Source of the DNA: JAGKXC01 sp964554385
Lineage (GTDB): Bacteria; Bacteroidota; Bacteroidia; NS11-12g; UBA955
DNA: 19,074 nt
Assembly: GCA_964554385.1 (NCBI GenBank)
Contig: CAZKOM010000042.1
Coordinates: 1 to 19,074, forward strand
Direction of reading: 5' to 3'
In this document: positions 7,497 to 15,447 of the stretch, in pieces
Numbering within the stretch: the stretch's first letter is position 1
Layout: every line of letters starts with the position of its first letter
Notes under the pieces: model-generated
The model's database searches: none
What the model was told of the DNA's origin: nothing
What the model saw: only the letters and a program-made list of their open reading frames with translations
Made by a program: the position numbers and the translations under genes

Positions 7497-8325
7497 TTTC
7501 CTTTTGTTTTTCTACTCTTTTAGCTACTTGAATACCCACTACATACAACAATAATAAGGGTGTTCCCAGTAATAGCTGACTGAAAACATCCGGTGAAGGA
7601 GTTGCAATTCCGGCGATAATAAAGATAATTACAACTGCATATCTCCAATTCTTGGTTAAAAACTCGGCCGAAACCAAACCTATTTTAGCCAATATGTAAA
7701 TAAGTACAGGCAGCTCAAACACCAACCCTGTAGCCAAACTCATAAATGTAACGAATCCCGTAACCGAAGCGATGGTTGGAATATTTCTAATTTGTGGACT
7801 TAATTGATAACCAAGCAAAAAATTGGATGCTAATGGTACCAAAAAGAAATATGCAAACGATAATCCGGTAAAGAATAAAAGCGAAACAATACCCAAACTA
7901 TTTTTGGTTTTTTTAATTTCCTTCTCGCTTAAAGCCGGTTTTACAAAACTCCAAATTTGATATATAATATACGGAAAAGCGACAACAAATCCAACAACCA
8001 ACGCAATTTTAAATGCACTAACAAATTGTCCTTGAATTTGTTGACTTTGCATTTCTAACACGGGTGGTTCCCAGCAGAGTGCATCGGTTTCAAACAGGTA
8101 TCGCCCTGCTTCACAAAAAAATCTATTCCCCCAAAATCCAGGTTTAAACGGGCTTAGAACTATGTGTTCGAAAATCCATTCAACGAAAAAGAACGCCACT
8201 ATGGTACCAACCAATACCAATATTGCTACCCGATACAATCGGGCCCTAAGTTCATCGATATGATCGAAGAACCCCATGTTTTTTTCGTAAGGAAACTGGC
8301 TTTCTTCCGTTTGGTCTAAGGGCAT
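7489..8325 (-). CDS. tatC: Twin-arginine translocase subunit TatC
   Basis: Core receptor of the twin-arginine pathway, which exports folded proteins across the inner membrane; 278 residues with six hydrophobic segments. The conserved N-terminal motif FFDHIDELRARLYR (about 19-32) precedes TM1, and FVKPALSEKE (about 127-136) marks the cytoplasmic loop after TM2. The first periplasmic loop is long and has two cysteines (FFCEAGRYLFETDALCWEPP, about 69-88), a pattern I associate with Bacteroidota TatC. No tatA or tatB gene lies in the window, so the partners must be elsewhere. It follows fabG by 22 nt and overlaps rpiB by 8 nt, which places a membrane export gene inside a metabolic operon. Confidence 0.95.
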   Translation of the reverse strand: MPLDQTEESQFPYEKNMGFFDHIDELRARLYRVAILVLVGTIVAFFFVEWIFEHIVLSPFKPGFWGNRFFCEAGRYLFETDALCWEPPVLEMQSQQIQGQFVSAFKIALVVGFVVAFPYIIYQIWSFVKPALSEKEIKKTKNSLGIVSLLFFTGLSFAYFFLVPLASNFLLGYQLSPQIRNIPTIASVTGFVTFMSLATGLVFELPVLIYILAKIGLVSAEFLTKNWRYAVVIIFIIAGIATPSPDVFSQLLLGTPLLLLYVVGIQVAKRVEKQKEND

Positions 8326-8347
8326 GATTTACAGACAATTCGTGTTA

Positions 8348-9091
8348 TTACATCAACATACCACCGCAAACAGAAATCGTTTGTCCGGTTATATAAGTAC
8401 TCATATCTGAAGCTAAGAACAAGCAAAGATTTGCCACGTCCTCTGTACTTCCACCACGTTTTAATGGAATAGTATCTGCCCAAGCCTTACGAACATTTTC
8501 ATCCAACGCATGCGTCATTTCTGTTTCAATAAATCCTGGCGCTACCGCATTGCATCGAACATTTCGAGAACCCAATTCTTTGGCAATACTCTTTGTAAAA
8601 CCAATCATTCCTGCTTTAGAAGCAGCATAATTTGCTTGACCGGCATTCCCCATAACACCCACAACAGAAGTCATGTTGATAATACTCCCTGATTTATTAC
8701 CTAAGAAGTGTTTCAACATCGCTTTCGTTAAGTTAAATGCACTTTTCAAATTGGTATCAATCACTTCATCCCACTGTTCTTCGGTCATTCTAAGCATCAA
8801 CGTATCGCGAGTGATTCCCGCGTTGTTGATTAGAATATTTACTTTCCCAAAATCGGCAATTACTTTTTCGGCCAATTCCATGCTTTGATTAAAATCGGCA
8901 GCATTACTTTGGTATCCCTGAATTTTCACCCCATATTGATCTGCAATTTCTTTAGCAAAAGCGTTTGCTTTTTCAACAGATGAGGCATAGTTAAAAACGA
9001 TATTACAACCGTTTTTCGCAAATATTTCGGCGATTCCTTTCCCAATTCCACGGCTGGCTCCGGTAATCAATGCAGTTTTTCCTTGAAGCAT
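8348..9091 (-). CDS. fabG: 3-oxoacyl-[acyl-carrier-protein] reductase
   Basis: Short-chain dehydrogenase of 247 residues that reduces 3-oxoacyl-ACP with NADPH in fatty-acid elongation. The cofactor motif TGASRGIG is at 10-17, NNAG at 89-92, and the catalytic tetrad N114, S142, Y155, K159 is complete (YAASKAG). The TRDTLMLRM segment (94-102) is typical of FabG rather than of general SDRs. The C-terminal VCGGMLM also fits. It is the first gene of fabG-tatC-rpiB-miaE and diverges from recG with only 27 bp between the two start codons. Its ATG lies 4 nt after a TAnnTTCG element, which supports this start. Another SDR substrate cannot be excluded, but the match to FabG is strong. Confidence 0.93.
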   Translation of the reverse strand: MLQGKTALITGASRGIGKGIAEIFAKNGCNIVFNYASSVEKANAFAKEIADQYGVKIQGYQSNAADFNQSMELAEKVIADFGKVNILINNAGITRDTLMLRMTEEQWDEVIDTNLKSAFNLTKAMLKHFLGNKSGSIINMTSVVGVMGNAGQANYAASKAGMIGFTKSIAKELGSRNVRCNAVAPGFIETEMTHALDENVRKAWADTIPLKRGGSTEDVANLCLFLASDMSTYITGQTISVCGGMLM

Positions 9092-9094
9092 GCT

Positions 9095-9115
9095 GCGAAG
9101 ATACTATATCTTCGC
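9095..9115. promoter_or_regulatory. Perfect 9-3-9 dyad holding two outward promoters
   Basis: Arms GCGAAGATA (9095-9103) and TATCTTCGC (9107-9115) are exact inverted repeats around CTA. Each arm read outward contains TATCTTCG, a TAnnTTTG-like -7 element: 9107-9114 for recG and 9096-9103 (minus strand) for fabG. Each ends 4 nt from its ATG. The dyad fills most of the 27-bp intergenic region. A candidate -33 TTG for recG is at 9083-9085, inside fabG. Both genes would be transcribed with little or no leader; the dyad might also serve as an operator. Confidence 0.5.
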
Positions 9116-9118
9116 AAA

Positions 9119-11218
9119 ATGACCCATTGGATTGATACCGAAATTGAATTCTTAAAAGGTGTGGGCCCGTTGAAGGCTCAAGCGCTTAAGAATGAGCTGG
9201 GTATTCATACCTTGGGAGACCTATTAAGTCACTACCCTTTCCGGCACGAAGACCGGTCAAAAATTTATTCAGTATCTCAGGTACACGGAGAGGATGTATA
9301 CGTTCAACTCAGGGGCGTAATCACTCCAATTGGGATCACTGGAACGGGTGCAGGCAAGCGATTTGTCGCTGTATTTCGCGATGCTACTGGTGAGATTGAA
9401 CTGGTTTGGTTTCAAGGACATCAGTACATTGAGAAGAATCTAAAGCAAAATACCGTCTACCAGCTATACGGGAAAGTCAACAATTTCAAAGGAAAATTCA
9501 GCATTCCGCATCCAGAATTAGAGATTTTAGACTTAAAAAACCCAAAAACAGGAGGTAGCCTTGTTCCCGTATATCCTATGACCGATGGAATGCGCCGCAA
9601 ACGATTAGACAACCGTTTCATGGTTCAAATTTGTCGTGCTGCCGTAACTCATCCTCATTTTCACATTGAAGAGAATCTTCCTCAAGCCATTATTGATAAA
9701 TTCAAATTTCCATCAAAAAAAGCGGCTATAAAAGAGTTGCACTTCCCCGAAAATATCACCCGATTAGAGGAAGCAAAACGAAGGTTAAAATTTGAAGAAT
9801 TTTTTTATTTACAACTGCGGTATTTGCAATTAAAAGGCAATAGAAATAGAACCTATAAAGGAATCGTATTTGAAAAAGTGGGGCATTATTTCAATTCTTT
9901 TTATAAAGAAAAATTACCCTTTGAATTAACGAATGCCCAGAAAAATGTGCTTAAGGAAATCCGAAACGATGTAAAATCAGGGTTACAAATGAACCGACTT
10001 TTGCAAGGAGATGTGGGGTCCGGAAAAACCATAGTAGCGTTGTTGAGTATGCTGATGGCTATTGATAATGGATATCAAGCGAGCATAATGGCTCCTACGG
10101 AGATTTTAGCTACGCAACATTTTTACAGTCTGCAAGAATGGGTTGAATCCTTGGGTTTGAAAATTGCCCTTCTTACCGGCAGTAGTTCTAAAAAAGCGAG
10201 AGTGGAAATACTGGAAGGTATTGCCAACGGTAGTATCCACATTCTAGTTGGAACACATGCGTTATTAGAAGATAATGTTGTTTTCCAGCAACTTGGAATG
10301 GTGGTAATTGACGAACAACACCGATTTGGGGTAGCACAACGGGCTAAACTCTGGAAAAAAGGCAAAGTTCTGCCCCATATTTTGGTAATGACGGCCACTC
10401 CCATCCCAAGAACATTGGCCATGACCCTTTACGGAGATTTAGAGGTAAGTGTCATTAATGAATTACCTAAAGGTCGAAAACCCATAAAGACCATACACAG
10501 AGCAGAATCCATGCGCCCACTAATTATGGATTTTCTCAGAAAAGAAATTGCTTTGGGCAGACAGGTTTATTATGTTTTTCCATTGATCGAAGACAGCGAA
10601 AAATTAGAGCTGAATAGTTTAATGTCAGGGTACGACATGGTCTCTTCCTACCTACCCACTCCGGAATTTAAATATTCATTGGTCCATGGCAGAATGAAGG
10701 CCATTGAAAAGGAATCGGAGATGCAAAAATTCAAACTGCACCAAACCGATATCATGATAGCTACTACGGTTATTGAAGTGGGGGTAAATGTACCCAATGC
10801 CAGTGTTATGGTGATAGAAAATGCGGAGCGATTTGGGCTCAGTCAGTTGCATCAATTGCGAGGTAGAGTTGGTCGTGGAAGCGAGCAAAGTTATTGCATT
10901 TTAATATCAGGCCACCAACTATCGGAGAATGGGAAGAAACGTTTAAACACCATGGTTTCTACCAACGATGGTTTTGAAATTGCCAAAGTAGACTTGGAAT
11001 TACGCGGGCCTGGAGAATTGGATGGGACCAAACAGAGTGGTATTTTGGATTTGAAAATTGCCGATATTAGACAGGACGAGGCCATATTAATTGCGTCCCG
11101 GGTTGAAGCCGCCCAATGGTTAGAAAATGATGAGTTACTAATGAAGCCCGAAAGTATCCCTATTCGCAACGAATTAAGCAAATCGCCGCACCGCACGGTA
11201 TGGAGTAAAATTTCCTAA
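9119..11218 (+). CDS. recG: ATP-dependent DNA helicase RecG
   Basis: Branch-migrating helicase that remodels stalled replication forks and Holliday junctions; 699 residues, close to E. coli RecG. An N-terminal wedge/OB region occupies roughly the first 250 residues (VYVQLRGVITPIG, GEIELVWFQGHQYI). Walker A GDVGSGKT is at 297-304, DEQH box at 398-401 (DEQHRFGVAQR), then TATPIPRTLAMT. The second helicase half has TTVIEVGVNVPNASVMVIENAERFGLSQLHQLRGRVGRG (motifs V and VI) and the RecG C-terminal ELRGPGELDGTKQSG. An in-frame ATG at 9083 would place the first residues inside fabG on the other strand, so I start at 9119, 4 nt after a -7-like element. The permease gene follows after 38 nt. Confidence 0.95.
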   Translation: MTHWIDTEIEFLKGVGPLKAQALKNELGIHTLGDLLSHYPFRHEDRSKIYSVSQVHGEDVYVQLRGVITPIGITGTGAGKRFVAVFRDATGEIELVWFQGHQYIEKNLKQNTVYQLYGKVNNFKGKFSIPHPELEILDLKNPKTGGSLVPVYPMTDGMRRKRLDNRFMVQICRAAVTHPHFHIEENLPQAIIDKFKFPSKKAAIKELHFPENITRLEEAKRRLKFEEFFYLQLRYLQLKGNRNRTYKGIVFEKVGHYFNSFYKEKLPFELTNAQKNVLKEIRNDVKSGLQMNRLLQGDVGSGKTIVALLSMLMAIDNGYQASIMAPTEILATQHFYSLQEWVESLGLKIALLTGSSSKKARVEILEGIANGSIHILVGTHALLEDNVVFQQLGMVVIDEQHRFGVAQRAKLWKKGKVLPHILVMTATPIPRTLAMTLYGDLEVSVINELPKGRKPIKTIHRAESMRPLIMDFLRKEIALGRQVYYVFPLIEDSEKLELNSLMSGYDMVSSYLPTPEFKYSLVHGRMKAIEKESEMQKFKLHQTDIMIATTVIEVGVNVPNASVMVIENAERFGLSQLHQLRGRVGRGSEQSYCILISGHQLSENGKKRLNTMVSTNDGFEIAKVDLELRGPGELDGTKQSGILDLKIADIRQDEAILIASRVEAAQWLENDELLMKPESIPIRNELSKSPHRTVWSKIS

Positions 11219-11256
11219 AAAATTGCATTTTACGTAATAACTTTACCCCTTTAATC

Positions 11257-12015
11257 ATGAATTTATTCAGGGAAGTTGGTCGATATGTACTTTTCATGCG
11301 TTACGTGCTTCGCAGACCCGAAAGGATGTACATGTTTTGGCAAAATCTGATGCGGGAAATGAATCTCATTGGTGTAGATTCTCTGCTCATTGTAGTGTTG
11401 ATCGCTTTATTCACCGGTGCCGTGACTACCGTTCAAACAGCCTCACAACTAACGGCAGATACCGGTGTTTTACCACCCAGTTTTTTCCCAATGAGCATTG
11501 TAGGATCGGTAGTTGGGTCTAGTTCTGTATTAGAATTAGCACCTACCATCACATGTTTGGTGTTAGCAGGTAAAGTAGGCGCCAATATTGCTTCTGAAGT
11601 TGGGAATATGCGTATTAGTGAACAATTGGATGCATATGAAGTTATGGGAATAAATTCAGCAGGTTTTGTAGGTCTGCCCAAAATCATTGCTGGAATTATT
11701 ATGATTCCCTGTCTCGTTATTGTTTCAAACTTTTTATTAATCTATGGTGGTTTGTTAGCCGGGAAACTAACCGGTGTTGTAACGGCCGATGAATTTACTA
11801 GCGGTGTTCGCAGTTCTTTCATTCCCTTATACGCCAACATCATGTTGGTGAAAGCATTCATTTTTGCATTCTTAATTACGTCGCTTAGTGTTTTCCAAGG
11901 ATATTACACTACGGGGGGTGCGTTAGAAGTTGGTGAAGCCGGTACCAAGGCGGTGACCCGTATTTGTGTATTTATTTTATTTGCCGATTTGATCATCGCT
12001 AAAATGTTCCTGTAA
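11257..12015 (+). CDS. MlaE-type ABC transporter permease
   Basis: Inner-membrane permease of the MlaE family, 252 residues with about five or six hydrophobic segments. The family core is clear at about 92-131: LELAPTITCLVLAGKVGANIASEVG followed by NMRISEQLDAYEVMG. MlaE permeases move phospholipid between inner and outer membranes together with an MlaF-type ATPase and an MCE-domain (MlaD-like) protein. The ATPase gene follows after a single base, so the two are translationally linked. No MCE gene is present here. A near-match to the -7 element (TAACTTTA, 11238-11245) lies 11 nt upstream of the ATG but has one mismatch, so co-transcription with recG is also possible. Confidence 0.9.
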   Translation: MNLFREVGRYVLFMRYVLRRPERMYMFWQNLMREMNLIGVDSLLIVVLIALFTGAVTTVQTASQLTADTGVLPPSFFPMSIVGSVVGSSSVLELAPTITCLVLAGKVGANIASEVGNMRISEQLDAYEVMGINSAGFVGLPKIIAGIIMIPCLVIVSNFLLIYGGLLAGKLTGVVTADEFTSGVRSSFIPLYANIMLVKAFIFAFLITSLSVFQGYYTTGGALEVGEAGTKAVTRICVFILFADLIIAKMFL

Positions 12016-12016
12016 C

Positions 12017-12748
12017 ATGATTGAATTAAGAAACGTAAATAAGTTTTTCGGCGAACGACAGGTATTGAAAGATATGAATGCCACTTTCAAGCCAGGAGTT
12101 TGCAATCTAATCATTGGAGCAAGCGGCGGTGGTAAAAGTGTCTTGGTAAAATGCATGGTGGGCCTAGAAGTGCCTACTTCCGGAGAGATTTTATTTGGAA
12201 ATCAGAGTTTTCACGAATTAGATTATGAAGAGAAAAAGGAACTCAGAAAAGAAATAGGTATGTTATTCCAAGGTACTGCTTTGTTTGATTCCTTAACCGT
12301 TGAGCAAAATGTGGAATTTCCATTGATAATGTTCGGCAATATGACAAAACAAGAGCGATTGGATCGTGTAGCTTATTGCCTTAATCGTGTAAACTTAAGT
12401 CATGCTTACGGAAAATACCCATCTGAAATATCAGGAGGAATGAAAAAACGTGTGGGTATTGCAAGAGCTATGGCATTGAATATTAAATATTTATTTTGCG
12501 ACGAACCCAATTCAGGATTAGATCCTTTAACTTCTCGTGTTATAGACAATTTGTTGGCCGAAATTACCCGTGAATTTAATATTACCACCATTATCAATAG
12601 CCACGATATGAAAACCGTTTTAGACATCGGGGAACACATTGTTTTCGTACACCAGGGTCAAAAATGGTGGGAAGGTTCTAAAGAAGATATGCAGACTGCC
12701 AAAGAACAAAACGCAGAATTGAGAGCGTTTATTGAAGCGAGTGTTTAA
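12017..12748 (+). CDS. MlaF-type ABC transporter ATP-binding protein
   Basis: Cytoplasmic ATPase partner of the preceding permease, 243 residues. Walker A GASGGGKS (34-41), Q-loop Q85 in LFQG, signature ISGGM (138-142), Walker B YLFCDEP (158-164, D162 and E163) and the switch histidine H196 (NSHD) are all intact. The SGGMKKRVGIARA signature is the form seen in the MlaF/Ttg2A group, supporting a lipid transport role rather than generic export. It would energise lipid movement through the MlaE-like permease encoded 1 nt upstream. The C-terminal 20 bases overlap the convergent lipoprotein gene, so the last residues are constrained by two reading frames. Confidence 0.92.
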   Translation: MIELRNVNKFFGERQVLKDMNATFKPGVCNLIIGASGGGKSVLVKCMVGLEVPTSGEILFGNQSFHELDYEEKKELRKEIGMLFQGTALFDSLTVEQNVEFPLIMFGNMTKQERLDRVAYCLNRVNLSHAYGKYPSEISGGMKKRVGIARAMALNIKYLFCDEPNSGLDPLTSRVIDNLLAEITREFNITTIINSHDMKTVLDIGEHIVFVHQGQKWWEGSKEDMQTAKEQNAELRAFIEASV

Positions 12749-14579
12749 CTTTTACTCGTTTTAATAGTAAGCGATTCGCAGCGTCGTTTTGTAGTCCTGT
12801 TACCCAAGGATGAAATAATCGCAGGCTTTTATCGTAATACAAAGGAATAACCGGATTATTTTCATTCAATATTGATAGTGCTTTTTTAATAGCCTCATTC
12901 CTATATTGCTGCCCTTTCATTCCTGATTCAATATCCCTGTACAATTGATCATATTCTTTGGATATAAAATGAGTGTAATTAGGCCCATCAGGTGAACAAT
13001 ACGGTCCATAAAAGCAGGCTAAATAGCTTTCGGCATCGGGATAATCGGCAATCCAAGAGCCTCTAAATAATTGTAAAGATCCTTCGTTTCGTTTCTTTCT
13101 TAAAACAGCGGATGGTTGTAAATCAATCGTTACAGATATTCCCACGTCTTTCCACGCTTTTTGCAGATACACTGCCATATCCAGATAATCGGCATTGGTA
13201 GTTAGCACAAGCTCAGGAAGCACTATTCCTTGAGACTTTAATTGATGGATGATTCGTTTCGACTCGATAAAATCAAGTTCCCAGCTTCGAACATTGCTTA
13301 CATCCAGAGAAGCTTTGGTAGATATTTCTTGGGAACGCTTATTACTCTGGGCGATGCCTAATTTGTTTGGATGTCCCCTATCCGTGCTTGACGTTAATTT
13401 GGCTAATGAATTATTTCTTCCGATAGGTAATAGTACCGGAGGGATAAAGCCCTCGTTCGCCGGATCACCCAATCCATTTCTTACAAATCGCACCAAATTA
13501 TCTCTTGGAATTGCCAGTGACATAGCTTTTCTAAACTGTTGATTCCGCAATATTGGATGACCTGGATTTAATGAATCCATATATAAACCAATATACTCAG
13601 TATTTAGAAATGGGGTTACTAATAGATTAAATCTAGATTTGTACTTAGGTTTTAAGGTAGCGGAATCGGTCAATAATTCATCTTTGAATGATCCTTCTAA
13701 TCCGTTGAAGAAATCAAATTTGCCCGCCACAAATTGCATAAATGCCGTCTGTTTATTTTTTATAAACGATACTGCGATTGCATCCAAATAAGGGAGAGAA
13801 ACCCCTTGACTGTCTTTTTCAAAATACGATGGATTCTTTCTTAGTACCAATTTTACATCTGTTTCCCATCGCTTCAGGTAGAATGGTCCTGTTCCAATGG
13901 GATTTCTAGAAATAAAGGATTTTTCTTGTGCACATAATTCTATGGGAAGAACGGAGCAATACGAGGTTGCCAATAGAGAAATGAATGATGCCTGAGGTTT
14001 TGAAAGGTAAATGGAAACAGTGGAGTCGTTATCGGCCCAAATACCTCGACCTCGTTGGGTAGTATCAACATTGGTAAAAATCCATAAACCAGGGGAAGCA
14101 TTTACCGGGTTTGAAACACGCTGCAAACTGGCCACTACATCGTAAGCGGAAAGAGTTTTATTGGATATAGATTTTGATAAAGTATTTGTTGATAAGCTGC
14201 AAAATCGGATATTTTTTTTCAAGGTTAATTGAATGTGTTTTCCACCGTTTTCCACTGACCATTTTTGTGCCAATCCGGGTACGGGTTTTAGGTCCTTATC
14301 TAAGTCAATCAAGCTATTAAAGAGTTGCGAAACCACCCAAATTTCGGATTGTGAACGTGCTAAAGCAGGATCCAAGGTGGTAATTCCAGCGTCCTCGTTA
14401 TAATTGAATATCTGATAGTTAGAATAATTATCCACATTTTGGCAACTAGTAATACCCATTCCAATGTAGACAACTGCAAGATAAAAGATGTTGAATTCCC
14501 GAGTGTAGGAAATAATTTTGTTGATGCTTAAAAAATCAAAGCGACGCATGGTGAGTTTTATTGGATCGATTTGATCCAT
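12729..14579 (-). CDS. Extracellular solute-binding lipoprotein, family 5 (oligopeptide-binding type)
   Basis: Substrate-binding lipoprotein of 616 residues. A hydrophobic stretch (about 31-44) is followed by a lipobox-like GITSC with C46 as the likely lipid-modified cysteine. The mature protein has the SBP_bac_5 pattern: ITTLDPALARSQSEIWVVSQLFNSLIDLD near its start, LAQKWSVENGGKHIQLTLKKNIRF, SAYDVVASLQRV, and GTGPFYLKRW in the middle. The family binds peptides, nickel or opines outside the inner membrane for an ABC importer. No Opp/Dpp permease or ATPase genes are adjacent, so the partner is unknown. A TAnnTTTG element ends 4 nt before the ATG at 14579 and supports that start; M11 (14549) is an alternative giving a shorter signal sequence. 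It diverges from parA (70 bp) and overlaps the ABC ATPase tail to tail by 20 bases. Confidence 0.83.
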   Translation of the reverse strand: MDQIDPIKLTMRRFDFLSINKIISYTREFNIFYLAVVYIGMGITSCQNVDNYSNYQIFNYNEDAGITTLDPALARSQSEIWVVSQLFNSLIDLDKDLKPVPGLAQKWSVENGGKHIQLTLKKNIRFCSLSTNTLSKSISNKTLSAYDVVASLQRVSNPVNASPGLWIFTNVDTTQRGRGIWADNDSTVSIYLSKPQASFISLLATSYCSVLPIELCAQEKSFISRNPIGTGPFYLKRWETDVKLVLRKNPSYFEKDSQGVSLPYLDAIAVSFIKNKQTAFMQFVAGKFDFFNGLEGSFKDELLTDSATLKPKYKSRFNLLVTPFLNTEYIGLYMDSLNPGHPILRNQQFRKAMSLAIPRDNLVRFVRNGLGDPANEGFIPPVLLPIGRNNSLAKLTSSTDRGHPNKLGIAQSNKRSQEISTKASLDVSNVRSWELDFIESKRIIHQLKSQGIVLPELVLTTNADYLDMAVYLQKAWKDVGISVTIDLQPSAVLRKKRNEGSLQLFRGSWIADYPDAESYLACFYGPYCSPDGPNYTHFISKEYDQLYRDIESGMKGQQYRNEAIKKALSILNENNPVIPLYYDKSLRLFHPWVTGLQNDAANRLLLKRVKVKHSLQ

Positions 14580-14583
14580 TCGA

Positions 14584-14591
14584 CAAAAATA
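14584..14591 (-). promoter_or_regulatory. Promoter -7 element TATTTTTG, start-proximal
   Basis: On the minus strand TATTTTTG matches TAnnTTTG and is followed by TCGA and the ATG of the solute-binding lipoprotein. It shares its position relative to the start codon with the elements before the acyl-CoA reductase, beta-barrel, fabG and recG genes. No good -33 box was found. AT-rich sequence makes a chance match more likely here than in the others. Confidence 0.42.
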
Positions 14592-14649
14592 AGCATCGAT
14601 GCATTTGAAATTGGATTTTAGGCAACTTACTTAAACACAGGATTCGAAC

Positions 14650-15447
14650 ATGGGAAAAATCATTGCCATAGCCAACCAAAAAGGCGGAGTTGGTAAAACA
14701 ACCACGGCTATTAATCTAGCGGCCAGTTTGGCTGTATTGGAGTACAAAACCTTATTGGTAGACGCCGATCCACAGGCTAACTCTACCTCTGGCGTAGGAT
14801 TTAATCCTAAGAACATTCGAATTGGATTGTACGAATGTTTGGTTCAAGAAATTCATCCTCAAGATGTGATTATCAGCACGCCTACCCCATTTTTGGATTT
14901 ATTGCCTTCTAATATTGATCTTGTTGGTGCGGAAATTGAATTGTTGAACATGCCAAACCGCGAGCGCATCATGCAAGGTTTGTTAAAAACCATTCAGAAT
15001 CAGTACGATTTTATCATTATCGATTGTTCTCCTTCTTTGGGTTTGATCACTACCAATGCATTAACTGCGGCTAATAGCGTAATTATTCCTGTACAGTGTG
15101 AATATTTTGCGTTAGAAGGACTTGGTAAGTTGTTGAATACCATAAAAATCATTCAAAATCACTTGAATAAGCAATTGGAAATTGAAGGAATTTTATTAAC
15201 GATGTACGATGGAAGATTGCGTTTGTGCAACCAAGTAGTTGAGGACGTAAAAACCCACTTCCAAGACATTGTTTTTGACTGTATAATACAACGTAATACT
15301 AAATTGGGCGAAGCTCCCAGTTATGGAATTCCGGTAATTCACCATGATGCTGAGAGCAAGGGTTCTATCGGCTATTTAAATCTTGCCAAGGAGATATTGC
15401 AGAAAAACGGAATGATTGAAGTAACCGAAACGGAGGAAATTGTATGA
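14650..15447 (+). CDS. parA: Chromosome-partitioning ATPase ParA (Soj)
   Basis: ParA/MinD-type ATPase of 265 residues that acts with ParB to segregate the chromosomal origin region. It has the deviant Walker A KGGVGKT at 11-17, with the signature lysine K11 and catalytic K16. The VDADPQAN motif (37-44) and FIIIDCSPSLG (Walker B region, about 118-128) follow. There is no N-terminal DNA-binding domain, so it is the short chromosomal Soj type. parB overlaps it by 4 bases (ATGA). A weak AGGA (14639-14642) lies 7 nt before the ATG. The linked downstream genes parB and DUF5683 match the usual chromosomal arrangement in Bacteroidota. No parS-like site was seen. Confidence 0.95.
   Translation: MGKIIAIANQKGGVGKTTTAINLAASLAVLEYKTLLVDADPQANSTSGVGFNPKNIRIGLYECLVQEIHPQDVIISTPTPFLDLLPSNIDLVGAEIELLNMPNRERIMQGLLKTIQNQYDFIIIDCSPSLGLITTNALTAANSVIIPVQCEYFALEGLGKLLNTIKIIQNHLNKQLEIEGILLTMYDGRLRLCNQVVEDVKTHFQDIVFDCIIQRNTKLGEAPSYGIPVIHHDAESKGSIGYLNLAKEILQKNGMIEVTETEEIV
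15432..15436 (+). promoter_or_regulatory. Shine-Dalgarno GGAGG before parB
   Basis: GGAGG sits 7 nt before the parB ATG (15444), inside the end of parA. It is the only strong Shine-Dalgarno sequence I see ahead of any gene in this window; most starts lack one. Combined with the 4-base parA/parB overlap it suggests coupled translation with its own ribosome entry. Confidence 0.5.

Noticed and set aside
9083..9118. An in-frame upstream ATG extending RecG by 12 residues
   Set aside because: It begins inside fabG on the opposite strand and would span the shared promoter dyad. The ATG at 9119 directly precedes the conserved RecG start region and is 4 nt after the -7-like element.
10123..11196. Several minus-strand open frames of 70-101 codons
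   Set aside because: They are shadows of recG helicase motifs and lack protein-like composition or promoters.
11238..11245. TAACTTTA as a -7 element for the MlaE-type permease gene
   Set aside because: One mismatch at the conserved final G, an 11-nt gap to the ATG unlike the other starts, and the only nearby TTG (11223-11225) is too close to be a -33 box.
14639..14646. AGGATTCG as a start-proximal promoter for parA
   Set aside because: It keeps only the TTCG half of the element and the TA is missing; the AGGA part is better explained as a weak ribosome-binding site.
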